A stretch of DNA of 16,485 nucleotides, taken from NCBI GenBank assembly GCA_013214365.1, contig JABSPI010000006.1, forward strand, positions 1-16,485. The letters run 5' to 3'. The notes under the pieces are model-generated. The model was not told where the DNA came from. It worked only from the letters and a program-made list of their open reading frames with translations, and searched no databases. Positions 8,271 to 13,204 of this stretch are shown piece by piece (within the stretch, counting starts at the first letter, position 1; each line of letters begins with the position of its first letter). Made by a program: the position numbers and the translations under genes. Source of the DNA: Erythrobacter sp. (GTDB lineage: Bacteria; Pseudomonadota; Alphaproteobacteria; Sphingomonadales; Sphingomonadaceae).

Positions 8271-8552
8271 ATGAAAGAGGCGGGCGAATCAAGCGAATCG
8301 ATGCGGCTTGACCGTCTGCTCGTCTTTCTGCGCTTTGCCCGCACCCGTTCCATCGCTCGCACAATGATTGAGGGCGGTCATATGCGCCTCAATGCCCAGC
8401 GCGTGACCAAAATCAGCCACGATGTCGCAATTGGCGATGTGTTGACATTGACTTGGCGCGGCGAGGTGTGCGTTGCCCGGATCGAACGTCTGCCCGACCG
8501 GCGGCTGTCTGCGGCACTGGCGCAACAGGCGTGGAGCCGGATCGCCGCCTGA
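8271..8552 (+). CDS. S4-domain RNA-binding protein (Hsp15/HslR-like)
   Basis: This 93-residue basic protein has a single S4 domain (about residues 11-57), beginning MRLDRLLVFLRFARTRSIA and containing the GHMRLNAQRV core, as in Hsp15 (HslR). In E. coli, Hsp15 binds stalled 50S subunits that still carry a nascent chain. The ATG at 8271 is 24 nt after the helicase stop; an internal ATG at 8301, exactly at the domain start, would give 83 residues and is a real alternative because neither has a strong ribosome-binding site. The tight spacing suggests one transcript with the helicase, and the two RNA-binding proteins may work on the same RNA or ribosome substrate. The specific role is inference. 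Confidence 0.9.
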   Translation: MKEAGESSESMRLDRLLVFLRFARTRSIARTMIEGGHMRLNAQRVTKISHDVAIGDVLTLTWRGEVCVARIERLPDRRLSAALAQQAWSRIAA

Positions 8553-8601
8553 TCGCCCCCTTACAATTGCCAGTTGGACAGGCGCGGTGAGCCATGCGGT
8601 C

Positions 8602-8630
8602 TTGACCCGTGGGGTGAAATCGCCATAGCA
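8602..8630 (+). promoter_or_regulatory. Possible promoter upstream of fdxA
   Basis: A TTGACC hexamer at 8602-8607 matches five of six bases of a -35 box. A weak -10-like CATAGC/ATAGCA lies 16-17 nt downstream, within the 119-nt gap between the S4 gene and fdxA. The -10 match is poor, so fdxA may simply be transcribed from upstream. Confidence 0.3.
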
Positions 8631-8671
8631 GGCGCGCTCTAACTCACCTCTTCAATCGGAATCGCGTTCCC

Positions 8672-9010
8672 ATGACCTATGTCGTCACCGAAGACTGCAT
8701 CAAATGCAAATACACTGACTGCGTCGAAGTGTGCCCGGTCGACTGTTTTTACGAAGGTGAAAACATGCTGGTGATCAATCCCAGCGAATGCATTGATTGC
8801 GGGGTGTGCGAACCTGAATGCCCGGCCGAGGCGATTTTGCCCGATACCGAGGACGGTTTGGAAAAATGGTTGGAGCTGAACACCAAATACTCGGCCGCCT
8901 GGCCCAATATCACCAGCCAGAAAGATCCGCCCGCCGACGCCGATGACCACAAGGACGAGCCGGGCAAGTTCGAGAAATATTTCAATCCCGAACCGGGTGA
9001 AGGCGATTAA
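8672..9010 (+). CDS. fdxA: 7Fe ferredoxin FdxA ([3Fe-4S][4Fe-4S])
   Basis: This 112-residue ferredoxin carries low-potential electrons in the cytoplasm and closely resembles Azotobacter vinelandii ferredoxin I. By that alignment C9, C17 and C50 hold the [3Fe-4S] cluster and C21, C40, C43 and C46 hold the [4Fe-4S] cluster. The extra cysteines C12 and C25 match the two non-ligand cysteines of the Azotobacter protein. The C-terminal part, with WPNIT and KDPPADADD, also follows the family. The ATG at 8672 lies at the usual N-terminus ([17 protein letters not shown]) although its ribosome-binding site is weak. Its partner reductase is not encoded in this window. It converges with the Sel1 gene with 15 nt between the stop codons. 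Confidence 0.96.
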   Translation: MTYVVTEDCIKCKYTDCVEVCPVDCFYEGENMLVINPSECIDCGVCEPECPAEAILPDTEDGLEKWLELNTKYSAAWPNITSQKDPPADADDHKDEPGKFEKYFNPEPGEGD

Positions 9011-9025
9011 GCCCAATTAGCTGGC

Positions 9026-9964
9026 CTATTGCGCTGCCTCGATAAGCGTGCGCGCATTTTCGACCATGTCACGCGCAGTTGCGCGCTGAGCGGGGTCGGG
9101 ATCACTTGTGGCGGCGATTTCAAACCATGCGATTGCTCGATCAAGATCCGCCTTGCGAATATAAGTCTTGTCCCCGTCCTGGCTGAATCCGCGCCGCAAA
9201 TGGATCTGCGCAATGCGAAAAGCGGCATCGGGCCGGCCCCATTGATGCGCCTTTTCAAACCATTTGAGCGCGGTTTCATCGCTGGCCTCGACCCCATCAC
9301 CTTTCTGGTAAATCTGCGCCAGAAGATAGGCGGCATTCTGCTGTTCCTGCACAATTGCCTGTTCAAACATGAAGCGGGCGGTCACCGGGTCGCGCTCGGT
9401 CAATTCGCCGATCAGAAGTTGAATGCCGTAATCGGTCTGGGCGTTGGCGTCTCCGGCGATTGCAGACATACGGCACAGGCGCAGCCCTTCTTCGACCTGC
9501 TGCTCGCCGCCTTGGCCGGCGATCAACATATTGCCATAGGCACAAAAGGATTGAAGGAAGCCGCCCGCTGCAGCCGCGTGATACAGCGCGCGGGCCCGGG
9601 CGAGGTCTTGCGCGGCCCCATCCCCGGTCTCGTGGCAACGGGCCAGATTGTGCAATCCGATCGGGCTGCGCCCCTCCAACCGGGCAAAGTAATCGCATCC
9701 ACGCCGCGGATCACGCGCCACGCCGAGCAACCCAATCAAATGCAATTCACCGAGCAGTTCCAGAGCGCTGTCATCGCCCTCTGCCGCGAGCTGGTCGAGC
9801 TCGACCACCATTTGATCGGGGCTTTGCGACCCGGTTCGCGATAGAACCATCGCCACCGCCTCTGAAGGCTCGGCAGAATACGGCTCATCAGGCAATGCGG
9901 TGAGCGCAGGAAACGCGGCGCTTGACCCCAGTAAAAGGCTCGAAATCATAAGTGAGACTGACAT
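9026..9964 (-). CDS. Secreted Sel1-repeat (TPR-like) protein
   Basis: This 312-residue protein starts with a likely Sec signal peptide (MSVSLMISSLLLGSSAAFPALTA, cleavage near residue 23) and continues with about six Sel1-like helical repeats between residues 62 and 290. Clear examples are SPIGLHNLARCHETGDGAAQ, QNAAYLLAQIYQKGDGVEA and PDAAFRIAQIHLRRGF. Such repeats form a solenoid used for protein-protein contacts, here probably in the periplasm. The first ATG (9964) is used; a second at 9949 would give a shorter signal peptide, and neither has a good ribosome-binding site. The gene diverges from carD across a 288-nt region rich in inverted repeats. Its partner and function are unknown. Confidence 0.85.
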   Translation of the reverse strand: MSVSLMISSLLLGSSAAFPALTALPDEPYSAEPSEAVAMVLSRTGSQSPDQMVVELDQLAAEGDDSALELLGELHLIGLLGVARDPRRGCDYFARLEGRSPIGLHNLARCHETGDGAAQDLARARALYHAAAAGGFLQSFCAYGNMLIAGQGGEQQVEEGLRLCRMSAIAGDANAQTDYGIQLLIGELTERDPVTARFMFEQAIVQEQQNAAYLLAQIYQKGDGVEASDETALKWFEKAHQWGRPDAAFRIAQIHLRRGFSQDGDKTYIRKADLDRAIAWFEIAATSDPDPAQRATARDMVENARTLIEAAQ

Positions 9965-9997
9965 AATACGCAGTCATGAACACGCGCTGCGCGGTGT

Positions 9998-10054
9998 CAA
10001 ATGCAATCACATTTGGGGGCGCAAAATCGCCGACTCGCAATTTTGTTGCATTTG
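9998..10054. repeat. Nested inverted repeats upstream of the carD promoter
   Basis: CAAATGCAA at 9998-10006 is the perfect reverse complement of TTGCATTTG at 10046-10054. Inside them CAAAAT (10022-10027) pairs with ATTTTG (10040-10045). The left arm also forms a local dyad, CAAATG at 9998-10003 with CATTTG at 10010-10015. The right outer arm ends five bases before the TATAAT box, so the cluster covers the -35 and upstream zone. The pattern suggests binding sites for a dimeric regulator, but which one is unknown. Confidence 0.55.
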
Positions 10055-10059
10055 TGTTA

Positions 10060-10065
10060 TATAAT
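10060..10065 (+). promoter_or_regulatory. carD promoter -10 box (TATAAT)
   Basis: A perfect TATAAT stands in an AT-rich pocket about 190 nt before the carD ATG. No -35 hexamer resembling TTGACA lies 16-18 nt upstream; the best register reads GCAATT. Start of transcription is expected near 10072. The missing -35 and the dyads in its place suggest dependence on an activator or on CarD itself. Confidence 0.55.
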
Positions 10066-10252
10066 CCACCAGCCGCACGGACCAAAAGCAACCAAGCGTC
10101 CGTGGTGAAGACGAATATCAGGAAGGCCACCACACAGCACAACCTTTGCGGATGACAGCCCGAACGGCCCTCGCCCCTTGGCAAAGGTGGAGGACCGCAA
10201 GGACAATCGTCCGCTTCCGGTCGCGCTGCAAAGGGCCAAGAAAGGACCTCGC

Positions 10253-10786
10253 ATGGCAAGCACTGCGCCCGCATTCACCGTTGGTGATTATGTTGTCTAC
10301 CCCAAACACGGCGTTGGCCGTGTAATCGAACTGCAAAACGAAGAGATCGCAGGCATGCAGCTTGAACTCTACGTCCTGCGGTTTGAAAAAGAACGCATGA
10401 CCCTGCGCGTTCCGATCAACAAGGTTGAATCGATCGGTATGCGCAAGCTGTCTTCGGACAAAACCCTCAAAGAGGCGATGGAAACGCTCAAAGGCAAGCC
10501 CAAGGTCAAGCGCACCATGTGGTCGCGCCGGGCGCAGGAATACGAAGCCAAGATCAATTCGGGCGAAATCGTTCTGATCGCCGAGGTGACCCGCGATCTG
10601 TTCCGTCCCGATGATCAGCCCGAGCAAAGCTATTCCGAGCGTCAAATCTTCGAGGCCGCCTCGAGCCGCCTCGCACGCGAATTGGCCGCGATGGAAGAAA
10701 CCGACGAACCAACCGCGCTCGAAAAGATCCTCGAAGTGCTGCGCGAACATGCGCCGCAATATTACGGGAACGAAGACGAGAGCTGA
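10253..10786 (+). CDS. carD: CarD/CdnL family RNA polymerase-binding transcription regulator
   Basis: This 177-residue protein belongs to the CarD/CdnL family, which binds the RNA polymerase beta subunit and stabilises open complexes, notably at rRNA promoters. The N-terminal RNA polymerase interaction domain (about residues 8-65) has FTVGDYVVYPKHGVGRV and the YVLRFEKERMTLRVP strands. The C-terminal helical DNA-binding domain contains KRTMWSRRAQEYEAKI (86-101); W90 is the likely equivalent of the tryptophan that wedges into the upstream edge of the transcription bubble in Thermus CarD. The ATG at 10253 follows AAGAAAGGA and matches the usual family N-terminus; upstream in-frame TTG and GTG codons would add residues not seen in relatives. 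An intrinsic terminator follows the stop, so carD is probably a single-gene unit. Confidence 0.95.
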   Translation: MASTAPAFTVGDYVVYPKHGVGRVIELQNEEIAGMQLELYVLRFEKERMTLRVPINKVESIGMRKLSSDKTLKEAMETLKGKPKVKRTMWSRRAQEYEAKINSGEIVLIAEVTRDLFRPDDQPEQSYSERQIFEAASSRLARELAAMEETDEPTALEKILEVLREHAPQYYGNEDES

Positions 10787-10808
10787 CCGCGTTTCGGCAA
10801 GATTTCAG

Positions 10809-10837
10809 AAGGGCCGCCCCACCAGGCGGCCCTTTTT
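10809..10837 (+). terminator. Rho-independent terminator of carD
   Basis: The stem AAGGGCCGCC (10809-10818) pairs with GGCGGCCCTT (10825-10834) across a six-base loop. The T-run spans 10833-10837, so its first two bases also close the stem. It begins 22 nt after the carD stop codon. This is the only strong intrinsic terminator recognised in the window. Confidence 0.92.
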
Positions 10838-10898
10838 GTATCCAGCGCCCCGCAGGCAAGCGCACAAATCGAGAATTGAGCGCTTGATCCTCCCCGCA

Positions 10899-10916
10899 TG
10901 GTGTATTATTACACCA
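10899..10916. promoter_or_regulatory. 18-bp dyad overlapping a -10-like box before the GIN gene
   Basis: TGGTGTA (10899-10905) and TACACCA (10910-10916) are perfect inverted repeats around a TTAT centre. A TATTAT at 10904-10909, a good -10 candidate, lies inside the dyad; TTGATC at 10884-10889 is a possible but close -35 (14-nt spacer). The GTGTA...TACAC form resembles operators of GntR-type YtrA-like regulators, although the regulator is not encoded here. A bound dimer would block RNA polymerase. Confidence 0.6.
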
Positions 10917-10947
10917 ACACACATGATGTTACCGAGGAGGAAAACAA

Positions 10948-11757
10948 ATGATCAAACGGATTGCGAAGCGCGCCGCTCCCATCGCCGCCCTGGCAATTGG
11001 CGCCGGCCTGTCCGGTTGCGCCTATACCGGCAGCTGGGACACGGTTGAAGGCGTTGCCTTTAAAGACTTTACTCCGTCGGGCACAGCCCCAAATGCGATT
11101 GGTCTAGCCGGACCAGATGAGATTGTCATCACCCAAAGCGATACATTCGAAATCACTCTGGATGGCGACAGCCGTGCAGGCGAAGCACTGCGCTTTGACC
11201 GGACCGGCGAACAGCTCAACATTGCGCGCGACTCGAACGTCTATAACGGCGGCAAAACCGCAATTGTCCGGATCGCCATGCCCGCGCCAAGCGAGCTGGA
11301 ACTGGCCGGCAGCGGCAAAATCAACAGCGCGACCATGGCGCCCAATGCCGAGGTTGAAATCGCCGGCTCTGGCCAGATCCACATCGACGAGCTTGCCGCG
11401 CAAGAATTCGAGGTCGAAATGGCGGGCTCGGGCGAGCTGCGCGCTGCTGGTGCAGTGGAACGGCTCAGCATTGAAATCGCTGGCTCGGCATCGGTGGATA
11501 TGGCCGGTGTGATGGCCGACAATGTCGATATTGATATTGCCGGATCGGGCGAAGTTGATCTGGCCTCGAACGGCGTGGTCAATGCCGATATTGCCGGATC
11601 GGGCGAGGTCACGGTGACCGGCTCTGCCACTTGCACAGTAGATGCGGCGGGCTCGGGCACGCTCGATTGTCGCCCAGCAGAAGCAACCGCAGCGACCCAA
11701 GCGACCGAAGCAACCGAAGCGACCACCCCTTCCGCTGACGCTGAAGAGGCCGAATAA
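10948..11757 (+). CDS. GIN-domain (DUF2807) beta-helix lipoprotein
   Basis: This 269-residue protein has a basic N-terminus, a hydrophobic segment and the lipobox LSGC with lipidated C24. Alanine follows the cysteine, so outer-membrane sorting is expected. The body is a GIN/DUF2807 beta-helix in which AGSG (one AGSA) recurs at residues 120, 139, 159, 178, 198, 216 and 234, one per 18-20-residue coil. C229 and C241 could form a disulfide capping the last coils. The tail from about 243 is a low-complexity A/T/E/Q stretch. A strong GAGGAGG lies 7 nt before the ATG at 10948, and an operator-like dyad lies upstream. GIN-domain proteins are common in Bacteroidetes and sphingomonads, but their function is not established. 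A structural role in the envelope is inference. Confidence 0.9.
   Translation: MIKRIAKRAAPIAALAIGAGLSGCAYTGSWDTVEGVAFKDFTPSGTAPNAIGLAGPDEIVITQSDTFEITLDGDSRAGEALRFDRTGEQLNIARDSNVYNGGKTAIVRIAMPAPSELELAGSGKINSATMAPNAEVEIAGSGQIHIDELAAQEFEVEMAGSGELRAAGAVERLSIEIAGSASVDMAGVMADNVDIDIAGSGEVDLASNGVVNADIAGSGEVTVTGSATCTVDAAGSGTLDCRPAEATAATQATEATEATTPSADAEEAE
11680..11724 (+). repeat. Five 9-bp tandem repeats in the GIN gene tail
   Basis: Five nine-base units run head to tail: GAAGCAACC, GCAGCGACC, CAAGCGACC, GAAGCAACC and GAAGCGACC. They encode EAT, AAT, QAT, EAT and EAT. Copy-number change would lengthen or shorten the exposed tail in frame. Confidence 0.85.
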
Positions 11758-11765
11758 AGCCAAAA

Positions 11766-11844
11766 GGGCCAGCCCGCTTGCACCGCGGTCGAGAAACGCC
11801 CATGGACGTATCCATGCGTATTTCTCATCTCGTCGGGCTGGCCC
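11766..11844 (+). promoter_or_regulatory. 79-nt nested inverted repeat covering the small lipoprotein start
   Basis: The outer arms GGGCCAGCCCG (11766-11776) and CGGGCTGGCCC (11834-11844) are perfect 11-bp inverted repeats. Inside, 11791-11806 aligns with 11811-11826 around a CGTA loop: GAGAAA pairs with TTTCTC, CATGGA pairs with TCCATG, and one C-G and one G-U pair lie between, giving 14 pairs in 16 positions. The internal loops are 14 and 7 nt. Both candidate start codons (11802 and 11814) lie in the inner stem. No T-run follows, so it is not an intrinsic terminator; it may control translation or be a palindromic element. Confidence 0.7.
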
Positions 11845-12122
11845 TGATTTCATTTCCCCTCTCCGGCTGCGTGGTGAGCGCCGCCGCCGAGGTCATCACC
11901 GCGCCGATTGACGCGTTGACCACAACCAAGTCCGAGCGCGACGAAGATCGCGGGCGCGAATTGCGCAAGCGCGAGGAGCGGCTGGGCAAGTTGGAACGCC
12001 GCTACCGCGAGCAGACCGAAGATTGCCAAGAGGGCGATCAGGAAGCCTGCCTCAAAGCGCGCGAAACCTATGACGAAATTCAGGAATTGCTGCCGACCAT
12101 TCCGGTCGAGCCCGAGAGGTAA
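11814..12122 (+). CDS. Small lipoprotein with charged helical domain
   Basis: No named family was recognised. Read from ATG 11814, the 102-residue protein starts MRISHLVGLALISFPLSGC, a lipoprotein signal with lipidated C19. An ATG at 11802 would add MDVS. After the lipid anchor comes a highly charged helix (about residues 38-70, SERDEDRGRELRKREERLGKL...) likely to form a coiled coil. C71 and C79 flank EGDQEA and may form a disulfide, and a final helix DEIQELLP ends in a Pro/Glu tail. The protein is probably anchored in the periplasmic face of an envelope membrane. The gene begins 56 nt after the GIN lipoprotein, probably on the same transcript, and its start region lies in a large inverted repeat. 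It converges on tsaC with a 12-nt gap. Confidence 0.78.
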   Translation: MRISHLVGLALISFPLSGCVVSAAAEVITAPIDALTTTKSERDEDRGRELRKREERLGKLERRYREQTEDCQEGDQEACLKARETYDEIQELLPTIPVEPER

Positions 12123-12134
12123 GGCCCGCGCCGG

Positions 12135-13112
12135 TCAGGTCACCGGTGCAGCGGCGCGGCGCAAACGGTCATTGATCGCGCGGCCAATACCCTCAGCCGG
12201 AATAGGCGCAACCGAGATTTTGGGCTTTGGCGACGCCGCGGCCAAATGCAGGCAGTGATACAATTGCGCCGCGGCCTCATCGAGATCGCCCGCCAGTGAC
12301 AGATTGCAGTCACCCGCAAATCCAGCAAATCCGATCATAAATTCGTCTTGCGCAACTTCGCGCGCATTCAACCGCACCGGCTTGCCCGGCGCGTAATGGC
12401 TGGCCAGCTGGCCCGGCGCGGTGATTGTCCCCGGAGAGCCATCACTAGAGCCATCACTGGCTCGAACGTGACGCTGGAAATCGAGATCGAGCGATTGCGG
12501 GTCGAGCGGTCCGGCGCGCAGCTCTTCCCAGCTGTTATCTTCGCGGATTGCGAGAATGGTCGATTCAATCCCGGCCTCGCATGCCCCGCCATCATCGAGC
12601 ACCATATCAATCCGCCCGTCGAGCGAGGTTGTCACATGCGCCGCGCGGGTCGGGCTGATAAAGCCGCTGCGATTGGCGGATGGCGCGGCAAGCGGAAAGG
12701 GCACCGCCTCCAACACCGCGCGCATCACCGGATGTGCGGGGCTTCTGAGCGCGACCGTTGCGAGACCCGCCGTCACCGCCTCGGCCAAATCGGCCCCGTC
12801 GCGGCGCGGCAGAACCATGGTGAGGGGGCCGGGCCATTGGGTTTGGGCCAAATGCTGGGCATAGGTGGGAAAGCGGGCGAACATCTGCGCCTGCTGCGCG
12901 CCGCGCACATGGACGATCAGGGGATTGAAACTGGGCCGGCCTTTGGCGGCGTAAATGCGCGCCACCGCCTCCGCGCTGTCGGCGCGCGCGGCTAGGCCAT
13001 AGACGGTTTCGGTCGGGATCGCGACGAGCCCGCCCTGCTCTAGGATTCGCGCCGCGCGCGCGATCGCCTGCGCGTCTGCCAGGGCCACTTCCGTAACGTT
13101 CTTGCCGCTCAT
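12135..13112 (-). CDS. tsaC: L-threonylcarbamoyladenylate synthase, Sua5 type
   Basis: This enzyme makes threonylcarbamoyl-AMP from threonine, bicarbonate and ATP, the first step of the t6A modification at position 37 of ANN-decoding tRNAs. The N-terminal YrdC domain shows TETVYGL (34-40), KGRPSFNPL (57-65), SANRSG (145-150) and GIESTI (181-186). The 325-residue length and the linker motif PGQLASHYAP (233-242) mark the two-domain Sua5 form, and the end GIGRAINDRLRRAA fits the Sua5 C-terminal domain. The ATG at 13112 is clear, although no strong ribosome-binding site precedes it. The acyl-CoA dehydrogenase promoter candidate overlaps this start region. Residues 219-226 (SDGSSDGS) come from a 12-bp tandem duplication near the domain linker. 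TsaB, TsaD and TsaE are not in the window. Confidence 0.95.
   Translation of the reverse strand: MSGKNVTEVALADAQAIARAARILEQGGLVAIPTETVYGLAARADSAEAVARIYAAKGRPSFNPLIVHVRGAQQAQMFARFPTYAQHLAQTQWPGPLTMVLPRRDGADLAEAVTAGLATVALRSPAHPVMRAVLEAVPFPLAAPSANRSGFISPTRAAHVTTSLDGRIDMVLDDGGACEAGIESTILAIREDNSWEELRAGPLDPQSLDLDFQRHVRASDGSSDGSPGTITAPGQLASHYAPGKPVRLNAREVAQDEFMIGFAGFAGDCNLSLAGDLDEAAAQLYHCLHLAAASPKPKISVAPIPAEGIGRAINDRLRRAAAPVT
12435..12458. repeat. Perfect 12-bp tandem duplication inside tsaC
   Basis: AGAGCCATCACT occurs twice head to tail. On the coding strand it yields SDGSSDGS just before the Sua5 linker motif, so the reading frame is kept. Perfect identity suggests a recent slip-strand event. 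Confidence 0.9.
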
Positions 13113-13129
13113 GGGCGATGCGCTATATT
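13102..13129 (+). promoter_or_regulatory. Possible promoter of the acyl-CoA dehydrogenase gene
   Basis: TTGCCG (13102-13107) and TATATT (13124-13129) are separated by 16 nt, giving a moderate -35 and a good -10 match. Transcription would start near 13136, about 70 nt before the GTG start. The site overlaps the first codons of the divergent tsaC gene. Confidence 0.4.
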
Positions 13130-13204
13130 CTTATGCAACTCGTGCCAAGGGGCGCGCGTATTTCCATCGCCCCCGCAACACCTCTTACAAGACAGGATCC
13201 GACC

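Larger units (their letters stand above)
9965..10252. promoter_or_regulatory. Divergent regulatory region between Sel1 gene and carD
   Basis: The left half (about 9990-10070) is clearly AT-richer than the rest of the window and holds nested inverted repeats and the carD -10 box, listed separately. The right half (about 10072-10252) is the presumed carD leader of roughly 180 nt, which is long for a housekeeping gene. No uORF with a convincing ribosome-binding site was seen in it. On the minus strand a perfect TTGACA lies at 9995-10000, but only a poor -10 box follows at the right distance towards the Sel1 gene. Confidence 0.5.

Noticed and set aside
9995..10000. Perfect TTGACA on the minus strand as the -35 of the Sel1 gene
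   Set aside because: The hexamer 17 nt downstream reads ATGACT, a poor -10, and TATTAT further on is at the wrong distance and overlaps the start codon.
12128..12149. 8-bp hairpin (one G-U pair) between the lipoprotein and tsaC stops, as a bidirectional terminator
   Set aside because: There is no T-run on either strand and part of the stem is in the tsaC coding region, so chance in GC-rich DNA is likely.
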